Assembly: GCF_041154455.1 (NCBI RefSeq)
Contig: NZ_AP028664.1
Location: 2,791,001 to 2,855,000 of the forward strand
Direction: 5' to 3'
From: Variovorax sp. V213
Lineage (GTDB): Bacteria > Pseudomonadota > Gammaproteobacteria > Burkholderiales > Burkholderiaceae_C
Length of the DNA: 64,000 bases
Part shown: piece by piece, positions 24,381-32,305 of the stretch
Layout: every line of letters starts with the position of its first letter
Position numbering within the stretch: position 1 is the stretch's first letter
Made by a program: the position numbers and the translations under genes
The notes under the pieces: model-generated
Databases searched by the model: none
What the model was told of the DNA's origin: nothing
What the model saw: the letters and a program-made list of their open reading frames with translations, nothing else

Positions 24381-25028
24381 ATGTCCGCCCTCACCCTTAC
24401 CCCGCGCGCCCTTTATGAAGAAGTGGCCGAGTTGCTGCGCCAGCGGATTTTCCGCCGCGAACTCGAGCCGGGCAGCTGGATCGACGAACTCAAGCTGGCC
24501 GAGGAATACGGCATCAGCCGCACGCCGCTGCGCGAAGCGCTGAAGGTGCTTGCGGCCGAAGGCCTGGTGACCATGAAGGTGCGGCGCGGCGCCTATGTGA
24601 CCGAAGTATCGGAACAGGACCTGGCGGACGTCTACCACCTGCTCTCGCTGCTCGAGAGCGACGCGGCCGGCGTGGTGGCCGAGCGTGCCACCGACGCCCA
24701 GCGCGCGGAACTGAAGGCGCTGCACGCCGAGCTGGAGACCGCCGGCGCACCGGGCAAGGAAGACCGGGAGCACTTCTTTGCGCTGAACGAGCGCTTCCAC
24801 ATGCGCCTCCTGGCCATTGCCAACAACAAGTGGCGCGACCAGATGGTGGCCGACCTGCGCAAGGTGATGAAGCTCAACCGCCACAACTCGCTGCTCAAGG
24901 AGGGGCGCATCGCCGAATCGCTGGCGGAGCACCGCTCGATGATGGCGGCCATCGAGGCGCGCGACGCCCAGGCGGCCATGGCGCGCATGCGCGAGCATTT
25001 CAGGAACGGCCTGGAAGCCGCGGTATAG
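24381..25028 (+). CDS. GntR-family (FCD domain) regulator of the propionate operon
   Basis: 215 aa GntR regulator. The N-terminal winged helix is at residues 8-72 (LYEEVAELLRQRIFRRELEPGSWIDELKLAEEYGISRTPLREALKVLAAEGL) and an all-helical FCD ligand-binding domain follows with the metal-site residues FALNERFHMRLL and the late histidine EHRSMM. It is transcribed away from scpA and likely controls it, possibly through the inverted repeats in the gap. A REP-like element follows its stop. Confidence 0.9.
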   Translation: MSALTLTPRALYEEVAELLRQRIFRRELEPGSWIDELKLAEEYGISRTPLREALKVLAAEGLVTMKVRRGAYVTEVSEQDLADVYHLLSLLESDAAGVVAERATDAQRAELKALHAELETAGAPGKEDREHFFALNERFHMRLLAIANNKWRDQMVADLRKVMKLNRHNSLLKEGRIAESLAEHRSMMAAIEARDAQAAMARMREHFRNGLEAAV

Positions 25029-25029
25029 G

Positions 25030-25118
25030 CTCGCCCCCAGGCTTCGCGCACTTCGTGTCGCTTCTCCCTCCCCCTACCGGGGGCAACACCAGAGGACCGG
25101 CGGAGCCGGATCCTCAGT
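25030..25118 (+). repeat. REP-like intergenic repeat, copy 3 (after gntR)
   Basis: Starting directly after the gntR stop, the plus strand reads CTCGCCCCCAGGCTTCGCG, then CACTTCGTGTCGCTTCTCC, a CCCCCT-ACC-GGGGGC hairpin and a CCGGCGGAGCCGG hairpin. It is nearly the same as copy 2 read on its own sense strand. It lies between two convergent genes (gntR and iclR). Confidence 0.7.
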
Positions 25119-25148
25119 GTTCCACGACGGAGCCACGCTGCCGGGTCG

Positions 25149-25934
25149 CTAATCGGGATTTGCGGTTCCGGCTTCGGCGGAGATGCGCCGCGCCACTTCG
25201 AGCAGGCGCGGCGCGACCTGCGTGAGCATCATTTCCTTGGGCAGCAGGTACGCGGGGCCACCGCAGCTCACGCCGTAGTGCTCGCCATGGGGCCCTTTCA
25301 GCGCGAAGCCGAGCGCGTGGATGTGCGGATGCCATTCGCCGAATGAGCTGCAATAGCCCAGGCGGGCGTACTCGTCGATTCCGGCCATCAGGCGCGGCTC
25401 GATGGAAGGCCAGTCTTCGCCGCTTTCTTCCCGGATCCGCTCCAGCAGCGTGGACTGCTCGGCGGCGGGCAGGGCCGCAAGACAGGCCCGGCCGGCGGCC
25501 GAGGTGACGACGGTCAAGCGCGTGCCGATCTCCAGGCGCGAGCTGATCAGCGCCGAGCGTGGACGCAGCGAATCGATGACCAGCATGTCGAGCTCGTCGC
25601 GCACCGCGACATGGACGCTGGCGCCCGCAAATTCCGACAACTCGGCCAGGTGGGGCCTCGCCACCGCCCGAAGGTCGAACTGGCGAAGGTAGCGGCTGCT
25701 CATGTCGAGCAGCGCCGGGCCCAGGCTGAAGCGCTCGCTGTCCGGCGCCTGCCGCAGATACCCCGCGCTCACCAGCGTGGCGGTCAGCCGCGATACCGTC
25801 GCCTTGGGAATGCCGGTGGTGTCCGCCAGTTCGCGGTTGCTCACCGGAGCCGCCGCCATCCCGATGACCTTGAGCAGGGCCAGGCCCCGGCCGAGCGCAG
25901 TGACTTCTTCCTTGCCCCCAACCGCTTCAGTCAT
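25149..25934 (-). CDS. IclR-family transcriptional regulator
   Basis: 261 aa regulator. The N-terminal winged helix is at residues 12-70 (ALGRGLALLKVIGMAAAPVSNRELADTTGIPKATVSRL) and the C-terminal IclR effector domain has GRACLAALP and the final YLLPKEMMLTQVAPRLLEVARRIS helix. IclR proteins often control aromatic or organic acid catabolism; the target is unknown because no catabolic gene is adjacent. Upstream is a 160-nt gap with a Fur-like sequence. Confidence 0.9.
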   Translation of the reverse strand: MTEAVGGKEEVTALGRGLALLKVIGMAAAPVSNRELADTTGIPKATVSRLTATLVSAGYLRQAPDSERFSLGPALLDMSSRYLRQFDLRAVARPHLAELSEFAGASVHVAVRDELDMLVIDSLRPRSALISSRLEIGTRLTVVTSAAGRACLAALPAAEQSTLLERIREESGEDWPSIEPRLMAGIDEYARLGYCSSFGEWHPHIHALGFALKGPHGEHYGVSCGGPAYLLPKEMMLTQVAPRLLEVARRISAEAGTANPD

Positions 25935-26003
25935 GAATCGAAACCCCTACTTATTAGTGTTTCTTGATTCTTCAGCAGAAAAATTGAAAAGTTGCAGCCC
26001 CTG

Positions 26004-26022
26004 GCAAATCATTATCATTTTG
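26004..26022 (-). promoter_or_regulatory. Possible Fur box upstream of iclR
   Basis: The minus strand reads CCAAAATGATAATGATTTGC, which contains a GATAATGATT core like many Fur sites. It lies about 70-90 nt upstream of the iclR start and 75 nt downstream of dusA. No iron-uptake gene is beside it, so it may be chance. Confidence 0.3.
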
Positions 26023-26095
26023 GAACACTTCGTGTTGCTGAAGTGCGTACGCCTTGCCGCAGTGCGCTCCATTTGCGAAACGGCGGCACAACCGG

Positions 26096-27097
26096 CTAGG
26101 CAGCCTGCGCCACGGGCTCGTGCGCCAGCGCCATCACCTCGTGCGGGGGGCGTGTCTTGAGCCGATGGTCGCTCCAGACCTGGCGCCAGCGGCGCGCGCC
26201 CGGCAGCCCGTTGCGCAAGCCCAGCATGTGCCGGGCGATCGACGACCACTGGGTGCCGTGCTCGGCCGCCTCGCGAACCATGTAGTCGCACATCAGCGAC
26301 TCCACCTCTTCCCGGGTCAGCGGCTGCGGCGCGGCGCCGTAGAACTGCGCGTCCCACTCGGCCAGCCACCAGGGGTTGTGATAGGCCTCCCGCCCGACCA
26401 TGACGCCGTCCAGCAGCCGCAGGTGTTCGTGCACCTGCGCAGTGGCCGAAATGCCGCCGTTGATCGAAAACCCCAAGGCCGGAAAGTCGTGCTTCAGCCG
26501 GTGCACGAGCTCGTAGCGCAGCGGCGGAATCTCCCGGTTCTGCTTCGGGCTCAGGCCCTGCAGCCAGGCATTGCGCGCGTGGACGATGAAAGTGCTGCAG
26601 CCGGCCTCGCTCACCGCGCCGACAAAATCGCGCACGAAATCGTAGCTTTCGATCTTGTCGATGCCGATACGGTGCTTCACCGTCACCGGCAGGCTCGTTA
26701 CGTCGACCATCGCCTTCACGCAGTCGGCCACCAGCGCCGGCTCGGCCATCAGGCAGGCGCCGAAAGCGCCGCGCTGCACGCGCTCGCTCGGGCAGCCGCA
26801 ATTGAGGTTGATCTCGTCGTAGCCCCACTCTTCGCCGAGCTTCGCGCAGTGCGCCAGGTCGGCCGGCTCGCTGCCGCCCAGCTGCAGGGCCACGGGGTGC
26901 TCTTCAGCGTTGAAACGCAGGTGCCGCGGCACGTCCCCATGGATCAGCGCGCCGGTGGTCACCATCTCGGTATAGAGCAGCGCGTGGCGCGACAACAGGC
27001 GGTGGAAGTACCGGCAATGGCGGTCCGTCCAATCCATCATCGGGGCGACCGAGACGATTTTCTCTTTTAAATTCAACAACTTAGCGTTATCATTCAT
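26096..27097 (-). CDS. dusA: tRNA-dihydrouridine synthase A
   Basis: 333 aa FMN enzyme reducing uridine 20/20a in the tRNA D-loop. The FMN barrel opens with VSVAPMMDWTDRHCRYFHRLLS; the catalytic cysteine is in NLNCGCPSERV. The start MNDNAKLLNLKEKIVSVAPMMDWTD at 27097 matches the family; the extra 30 codons upstream cross the integrase junction. The 5' end of dusA is a known site for integration of genomic islands, and here a recombinase gene begins 95 nt away. The coding sequence looks intact. Confidence 0.94.
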   Translation of the reverse strand: MNDNAKLLNLKEKIVSVAPMMDWTDRHCRYFHRLLSRHALLYTEMVTTGALIHGDVPRHLRFNAEEHPVALQLGGSEPADLAHCAKLGEEWGYDEINLNCGCPSERVQRGAFGACLMAEPALVADCVKAMVDVTSLPVTVKHRIGIDKIESYDFVRDFVGAVSEAGCSTFIVHARNAWLQGLSPKQNREIPPLRYELVHRLKHDFPALGFSINGGISATAQVHEHLRLLDGVMVGREAYHNPWWLAEWDAQFYGAAPQPLTREEVESLMCDYMVREAAEHGTQWSSIARHMLGLRNGLPGARRWRQVWSDHRLKTRPPHEVMALAHEPVAQAA

Positions 27098-27113
27098 ACA
27101 CTTAGAACCCTGC

Positions 27114-27189
27114 GTGTGCACGCTCGTGTGCACTCCAAAACGCCCGAATACGCCCCATTTCGCCCTGCCAGTGCACACATAGCGCACAC
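27114..27189. repeat. GTGTGCAC repeats between dusA and the integrase (possible att/arm sites)
   Basis: GTGTGCAC occurs twice as a direct repeat (27114-27121, 27126-27133) and once inverted (27171-27178, GTGCACAC), with a further partial copy GCGCACAC at 27182-27189. All fall in the 95-nt gap between the start codons of dusA and int. Such clusters often are integrase arm sites or excisionase sites; this is inferred from position. Confidence 0.5.
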
Positions 27190-27192
27190 GAA

Positions 27193-28410
27193 ATGCCCAC
27201 CTTCAAGCAGCTTCCGTCCGGCAACTGGCGCGCGCAAGTCCGTCGCAAGGGTGTCTATGCGAGCGAGACCTTTCGGCGGCACAAGGACGCCCAAGAATGG
27301 GCTCTCGCAACCGAGCGCCGCATCGATCTGGGCGAGCCCGCCAGCCGCTCAAAGATCAAGGACCCGACCACCTTCGGCGATCTGATCGATCTGCATGTCA
27401 CCGACATGAAGGAGGTGCTGCGGGCTCCCCGGCGCTCCAAGGCCTTCACCCTCGATGCGCTCAAGACGAAGCTGGGCAAGCTGAAGCTGAAGGACCTCAC
27501 GCGCGAGCGGCTCATCCAGTTCGGCAAGGACCGCGCCAAAGAAGGTGCCGGCCCAGTCACCATCTGCATGGACATCGGCTACATCAAACTGGTAGTTTCT
27601 CACGCGGCGGCCGTCCACGGAGTTCGCGTTCAGGTAGAGCCCATCGATCTGGCCCGCATTGCGCTCAAGCGCCTGGGCCTGGTCGGCAAGGGGCGGGAAC
27701 GGGACCGCCGGCCTACCCTCGACGAACTGCAAGCGCTTGCGGACTACTTCGCCAGCAATTCACGGCAGATCATCCCCCTGGGGCGCATCATGCGGTTCGC
27801 CGTCGCTACTGCGATGCGCCAGGACGAGATCTGCCGCATCCGATGGGAGGACATCGATGCCAAGGCTCGTACCGTGATCGTGCGAGACCGGAAAGATCCG
27901 CGGGACAAGAGCGGCAATGACCAGAAGGTGCCATTGCTTGATGTCACGGGATTCGATGCCTGGGCCATTCTCGAGGAGCAGAAACCGTTCTCCGGGAATA
28001 GCAGCCTGGTCTTTCCGTATAACGGTCGCTCTGTCGGGACCGCTTTCCGTCGGGCATGCAAGGAATTGAGGATCAAGGACCTCAAGTTCCATGATCTGCG
28101 GCACGAAGCTGCCAGTCGTCTCTTCGAGGCGGGGTTCACCATCGAACAGGCTGCGCTTGTGACTGGGCACAAGGACTGGAAGATGCTCAAACGATACACC
28201 CATCTGAGGCCAGAGCACCTGCGCGGCGTTAAGCCAAAGCACATTCCACCGTCGCTTGACCTACCCACTGGCCCCACGCCTGCAGACATCGCTTTGGGTG
28301 CGTGGACCAACCCGGAGCGCCGTGCCCCACAAGCCAACTCAACCCACGCCTCGCAAGTTGCAAAGCCACATCATGAACATGAAGCCCTCAGCCTGAGCGC
28401 TTCAATCTAG
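27193..28410 (+). CDS. Tyrosine recombinase (site-specific integrase) at dusA
   Basis: 405 aa integrase. The N-terminal region has an arm-binding type domain (residues 1-45) and a SAM-like core-binding domain (about 60-160). The catalytic domain shows the first arginine in MRQDEICRIRWEDI, the H-x-x-R box in LKFHDLRHEAASRLFEAG, the histidine in TGHKDWKML and the tyrosine in KRYTHL, so it looks active. About 60 extra residues follow the tyrosine. It is divergent from dusA and thus fits the family of integrases that insert at the 5' end of that gene. The element it moved probably extends to the right, but no matching right attachment site was found. Confidence 0.9.
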   Translation: MPTFKQLPSGNWRAQVRRKGVYASETFRRHKDAQEWALATERRIDLGEPASRSKIKDPTTFGDLIDLHVTDMKEVLRAPRRSKAFTLDALKTKLGKLKLKDLTRERLIQFGKDRAKEGAGPVTICMDIGYIKLVVSHAAAVHGVRVQVEPIDLARIALKRLGLVGKGRERDRRPTLDELQALADYFASNSRQIIPLGRIMRFAVATAMRQDEICRIRWEDIDAKARTVIVRDRKDPRDKSGNDQKVPLLDVTGFDAWAILEEQKPFSGNSSLVFPYNGRSVGTAFRRACKELRIKDLKFHDLRHEAASRLFEAGFTIEQAALVTGHKDWKMLKRYTHLRPEHLRGVKPKHIPPSLDLPTGPTPADIALGAWTNPERRAPQANSTHASQVAKPHHEHEALSLSASI

Positions 28411-28424
28411 TTTGACTTCGGATC

Positions 28425-29192
28425 GTGCCACTTCAACAGACGCCCTTCTATCGATCACACCTGGCCGACTTGCACCAAGTCCTGCTTGCCCATGAAATCA
28501 CGCAGACTTACCTGACTGGCACGCGCGTCAGGTTTGATGGCGTTGAGCTGGGGCCAACAAACAGTTTTGACTTCGCTTTCGGAACCTTGTCGACTCTGGA
28601 GTTCGTCCACCTCTTTTCCGTTTTCGACGGCAGCCGCGTCCACGAACAGGCCGAGAGACGGCCGGGGCGCGATGATGCGCCACCAGGCATGTACTTCACA
28701 GTGATCAACGCCAAGGTCATTCAGGCGGGCCACAAGAACAGACTGGGGATCTTCAGTGAAGAGACTGGCACCGCAGGACTCTTCATCGAGGGAATACACA
28801 TCGACCACTTTTTCCTCGACAAGCACCAGACGCCCCACGGTCTGGGCGCCATCGCTTTTACCGTGAGTGCCATCACCGCCCATCTGGCAGGTCTGGACGA
28901 GATCTCACTGATTGCCGCGGGCGGCAGAGGGTTCCAGGAGCGCCACGTCGGGTTCAAGGTCTGGCCGAAGCTTGGTTTTGACGCCGCGCTCTTGCCCGAT
29001 GAGCAGCACAGCGCACCGCATCTACAGGGCTGTCAAACCGTCCAGGATGTTCTGGACGTCGATCCGGCATGGTGGGAGGCGGAAGGATCACAGCGCCTGA
29101 TGACGTTCGATTTGCGGCCCGGCAGCAGATCTTGGCGCAAACTGCTAACCTACGCAGGTGAAAAATTTTCTGTCGGAGGTCCGCATGACTAG
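28425..29192 (+). CDS. Uncharacterised 255-aa protein with a GNAT-like C-terminal part
   Basis: I do not recognise a named family. The N-terminal 100 residues are mixed alpha/beta; the centre (PHGLGAIAFTVSAITAHLAGLDEISLIAAGG) and VGFKVWPKLGFDAALL resemble the cofactor-helix and the late W-x-x-x-GF-D motif of acetyltransferase folds, but no clear pyrophosphate loop is seen. The start is a GTG at 28425 without a strong ribosome site; the next in-frame ATG is at residue 89. It overlaps the following 60-aa gene by 8 nt, so the two form a pair. It lies 14 nt after the integrase and may be cargo of the same element. Confidence 0.6.
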   Translation: MPLQQTPFYRSHLADLHQVLLAHEITQTYLTGTRVRFDGVELGPTNSFDFAFGTLSTLEFVHLFSVFDGSRVHEQAERRPGRDDAPPGMYFTVINAKVIQAGHKNRLGIFSEETGTAGLFIEGIHIDHFFLDKHQTPHGLGAIAFTVSAITAHLAGLDEISLIAAGGRGFQERHVGFKVWPKLGFDAALLPDEQHSAPHLQGCQTVQDVLDVDPAWWEAEGSQRLMTFDLRPGSRSWRKLLTYAGEKFSVGGPHD

Positions 29193-29367
29193 CCCCACAG
29201 CCATCAGAAAGCCCGCAAAGGCGAAGGCCGCACCTGGCCGCGTTTTCAATGTCTCAAGCAAGGGCATCCCGCGCGTGACTGCTCCAGTCAAGGCGAAAAT
29301 CGAGGCGGCTGCGAGATCGACAAGCAGCAAGCGCCGTAAATTTCCTGAGCTGATCACGGACTCCTGA
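29185..29367 (+). CDS. Small basic 60-aa protein, partner of the upstream gene
   Basis: The ATG at 29185 has a very good ribosome site (CGGAGGTCCGC) that lies inside the preceding gene. The protein (MTSPTAIRKPAKAKAAPGRV...) is rich in Lys, Ala and Ser, with a Lys/Arg-rich end (STSSKRRKFPELITDS), and is predicted to be largely disordered. No family is recognised. The tight overlap with the 255-aa gene and the terminator 60 nt downstream argue for one bicistronic unit. A toxin-antitoxin or effector-partner role is possible but only an inference. Confidence 0.6.
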   Translation: MTSPTAIRKPAKAKAAPGRVFNVSSKGIPRVTAPVKAKIEAAARSTSSKRRKFPELITDS

Positions 29368-29426
29368 TCCGCAATCGGGTGTTCGCACTACGCCTGACTG
29401 TTACCACCGAGCGCCCAGTTGCCGAG

Positions 29427-29459
29427 AGCCTGTTTTCGAGCAGATAGCAGGCTTTTTTT
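29427..29459 (+). terminator. Terminator after the 255-aa/60-aa gene pair
   Basis: AGCCTG (29427-29432) pairs with CAGGCT (29448-29453) and is followed by a run of seven T. The loop is 15 nt. It follows the stop of the 60-aa gene by 60 nt on the plus strand. Confidence 0.7.
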
Positions 29460-29509
29460 GTGGGTGTCCGTAGCCAGATTTTTCCCAGGTATGGCTCGAT
29501 GTGCAGACG

Positions 29510-29965
29510 CTAGAGGCGTTCGAGCCTCTCGGCGATCTCGCCCGCCTTCAGCTCCCGTACAGAGGCAAGACTCTCGAGTTGCGCCTTGCGCGGCCGAGCT
29601 TTGCCTTGTTCCCAGTGATAGATCGTCTGCCCCGAAACGCCGACCAGCTTTCCGTAAACCGCAGCGGAGAGGCGGAGCTTACTGCGGTGCGCGGCCAAGC
29701 GACCAGCGCTGAACCGCCGTGCGGTCGAGGGCGTGAACTGCTCATCCGCTTCATTGCTTGAAGAGCGCGGCGCGGAGCCTTTGACCGCCCGGTGCAATTC
29801 CTTCTCCAAAGCGCTTACCTGCCGACGCAACGCTGCGATTGCGGCTCGATAGCTGACCGATGCCTTCTTGAGCGTTTCAATTTCTGCGCGGACTTCTTTT
29901 CGGGCGACGCGCGAAATTTCAGCTTTGAGGATGTTCGCGATATTTGGCATAGCTGCATTGTGCAT
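29510..29965 (-). CDS. XRE-like DNA-binding protein with N-terminal coiled coil
   Basis: 151 aa. Residues 15-65 form a likely coiled coil (ISRVARKEVRAEIETLKKASVSYRAAIAALRRQVSALEKEL). The C-terminal part is a Cro/C1-type helix-turn-helix (LRLSAAVYGKLVGVSGQTIYHWEQGKARPRKAQLESLASVREL). This order, with the HTH at the end, is unlike phage repressors. Either ATG 29965 or 29950 could be the start. TGCAT-GTCTCAA-ATGCA (29961-29977) at the start codon is a small inverted repeat and a possible autoregulatory site. It converges on the 255/60-aa pair, with which it may belong to the mobile element. Confidence 0.75.
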   Translation of the reverse strand: MHNAAMPNIANILKAEISRVARKEVRAEIETLKKASVSYRAAIAALRRQVSALEKELHRAVKGSAPRSSSNEADEQFTPSTARRFSAGRLAAHRSKLRLSAAVYGKLVGVSGQTIYHWEQGKARPRKAQLESLASVRELKAGEIAERLERL

Positions 29966-30458
29966 GTCTCAAATGCATCGCTTGGTCCAAACCAATCACT
30001 GAGATAGTCAATGTGCCACGTTGCTGGAAGGCAGGGCTAGCGTCTTACCGGTGTGTCCCTTGCACGAAGAACACTGGTTCATGCACGACAGCGAGAACTG
30101 CTAGCGCCGCGGCATCACGTTGGCCGCGCAACTACGAGGTCAGCCGTGCCCCCGTTCGCGGGGTTCGCGGCTCCTCCACGGCGCTGGGGACTGGACGCGT
30201 CAGCCGATGCCCCGCACCCGCGACCTCAACTGCAAGAACTTGGCGCGACTGCTATGGACACTCCCCTGGTTAATGCCACACCTCGCCTTGCGGCGACGCG
30301 AGAGAGAGCTATCGCCGGTCAAGCTTAGATGATCACCGGATCCGACTGCGCGTTGACCTATACCACCGCTGTATAGCTCTGCCATAAATCGCCATTGGCG
30401 CTCTCGGAAGCCGGCTTCTAGACTCACTAGGACAGCACATTTCCATTTCCCTTCGCAC
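29966..30458. other. Gene-poor 490-nt gap with a possible GntR remnant
   Basis: No intact gene is seen. Around 30113-30170 the plus strand translates to WPRNYEVSRAPVRGV, close to the GntR recognition-helix consensus (YEVSRAPVREAL), but the frame has no supporting sequence on either side. The end of the gap carries the promoter region of the propeller gene, with no clear boxes. It probably holds decayed sequence. Confidence 0.35.
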
Positions 30459-31736
30459 ATGACCACCATCTTCAATTCGCCTTCCTGCAGACGTGTCGGG
30501 AGCGATGATCGGCACTACTTCTTCGGGTATTACAACAAGTCCAATTGGGACCACGCTAACCGCTTGGTGCTCGCGCTTCAAGTGCCGTGGGCCGACCGCG
30601 AACTCACGCCCGACTTGGTGGCCGGTGTTGGTTATTTCGACACGCAAGACGGGGATCGTTTCGTGCGCGTCGCCGAAACAGGCGCTTGGAACTGGCAGAT
30701 GGGCGCGCAGCTCCAGTGGCTCGACAATTCTCCTGGGCAGAAAATTATCTACAACGTGCGTACCACCGCGGCGGGGCTGCGCTACCCCGGTTTCGGCAGC
30801 GAAATTTGCGACATCCTGACCGGTGAAAAACGCAGCCTGCCCATGCCTGTGTATGTCACCGCACCCAACAGCAAGTGGGCCCTGTGCGTCAACTATAGGC
30901 GCCTTTGGGTCACGCACCAGACCATAGGGTATTGCGCAGCCCAAGACATTCCTCCGGAGGGCAATCTCGCGAAGCATCCGGCCGACGACGGTATCTACCG
31001 CATGGATTTGGCCAACGGCGCCGCCGAACTCATCGTGAGCTATAAGGCACTCCGTGACTTTCAGCCACGCCAGTCAATGGAGAAAGCACTGCATTGGGTA
31101 AGCCATATCGAGATCAATCCAGCGTCGAGCCGCGTCCTGTTTTTACATCGCTGGACCGAACGCGTGGCCGATGAGACCTGCTTCCTGCACCGGCTCATCA
31201 CCATGAATCCGGACGGCTCCGACATGCGGCTGCTCGAGTGTTCCGACCATCCGCTGCCCCAACTGGCAGACGATTTCGACCCGAGCGCGGTCGGAACCTT
31301 CGACTATGAAAAATCGGAGTACCAGATCTCGCATCCACTTTGGCAAGACAACACGCACATCGTCGTGTGGGGACCGCACCTGGGCGAAATTCACTACCAC
31401 CTGTATACCGACGCACCCGACGGCGACGTGCAGGTGATCGGCAAGGATGTGCTGACCGAGAATGGCCACATGAGCTTCTCGCCGGTTAGTACGCGATGGC
31501 TGCTGAGCGACACATACCCGGATGCCCGCACCCACCAGCGCGCCCTGTTTATTTACGATATGCAGACCGGCCAGCGGGTCGATATCGGCCGCTTCTACAC
31601 CAGCCCCGATCTGAGCAAGGAGAATCGCTGCGATTTGCATCCGCGCTGGAGCCGTGACGGCCGTCAGGTGTGCATCGACTCGATACACGATGGCGAACGC
31701 CGGATCTACATCCTCGACCCCGGACTACCCCGCTAA
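30459..31736 (+). CDS. TolB/oligogalacturonate-lyase-like beta-propeller protein
   Basis: 425 aa without a signal peptide. It carries the motif HYFFGYYNKSNWDHANRLVL near residue 20 and GAWNWQMGAQLQWLD near residue 77, which mark a family of hypothetical propeller proteins (FGYYDK...WNxQxGxxLQW). Repeated blades with the pattern ...NPDGSDMRLL..., HMSFSPVSTRWLLSDTYPD and LHPRWSRDGRQVCIDS look like TolB/PD40-type repeats. Similar folds bind or cleave uronic-acid polymers, but no catalytic metal site can be assigned here, so the function is open. It stands alone between the integrase block and the RidA fragment. Confidence 0.6.
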   Translation: MTTIFNSPSCRRVGSDDRHYFFGYYNKSNWDHANRLVLALQVPWADRELTPDLVAGVGYFDTQDGDRFVRVAETGAWNWQMGAQLQWLDNSPGQKIIYNVRTTAAGLRYPGFGSEICDILTGEKRSLPMPVYVTAPNSKWALCVNYRRLWVTHQTIGYCAAQDIPPEGNLAKHPADDGIYRMDLANGAAELIVSYKALRDFQPRQSMEKALHWVSHIEINPASSRVLFLHRWTERVADETCFLHRLITMNPDGSDMRLLECSDHPLPQLADDFDPSAVGTFDYEKSEYQISHPLWQDNTHIVVWGPHLGEIHYHLYTDAPDGDVQVIGKDVLTENGHMSFSPVSTRWLLSDTYPDARTHQRALFIYDMQTGQRVDIGRFYTSPDLSKENRCDLHPRWSRDGRQVCIDSIHDGERRIYILDPGLPR

Positions 31737-31769
31737 AGCAATCACGAGACGGTCCTTTCATTGTCCTGC

Positions 31770-32055
31770 TGAGACACGACCTCCGGCGCGCGACGGCGAG
31801 CCGGAGCTCTCGTTTCTTACGCTGCTAAAGCAACAACTTCGATCGCACTCTTGCACCCGGCACGGGCAGTGCCGATGCCTTGACTACCGAGCGCGCCAGC
31901 GCCGCTTCAAAGTGCGCGCCACGCGTCATCGAGGATGGCAAAGTCGTTGAGGTCCGTGAGGAAGACCTGCGCGTTGAAAACGCGTGCGAGGTCGCTGCCG
32001 ACCTTGCGCAGCGCGACGTCCAGGCGGGCCAGTACCCATTCGTCCTGCAGGTGGA
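31770..32055 (-). pseudogene. Decayed RidA-domain fragment, partial copy of the triple-RidA gene
   Basis: The minus strand matches the last ~90 codons plus the 3' flank of the intact RidA gene at 40763-42001 (31770-32055 against about 40727-41012, roughly 80% identity by eye). It encodes EWVLARLD-ALRKV...DLARV, then, after a 2-nt loss near 31913-31920 (GCGCGCC where the intact copy has GCGCGCGCC), the ending LARSVVKASALPVPGAR in another frame. There is no start and no intact frame. It is a diverged duplicate. Confidence 0.75.
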
Positions 32056-32305
32056 TGTGGATGTCCCTTGCTCCGAGCGCGTTGCCGTGAGGCAGCTTCC
32101 ATGCATTTGAGACGACGCAACTCGCCCGTCACCTCGTATTTTTGGATCCGGTCGATAGCAATCGGAACAGAACTTCACATATTTCAGCGACTTCGCGACC
32201 ATAGACTCATAGTGCGGAGGCGCGCAATACCCAAAGTACAGGTGAAAATCTACGCGGATCCCGGCCCCGCCCGGCGGTAGCCAATTGGTAACTCGCCCCA
32301 CCTCC
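32056..32305. other. Intergenic stretch between the RidA fragment and tctC
   Basis: No gene is supported. It holds one TTGGATCCGG sequence (32142-32151), a partial match to the GntR operator proposed for this region. Nothing else stands out. Confidence 0.4.

Noticed and set aside
30013..30332. Several overlapping short plus-strand frames before the propeller gene
   Set aside because: Three frames overlap with no family match; only a weak GntR-like stretch is noted as a remnant.
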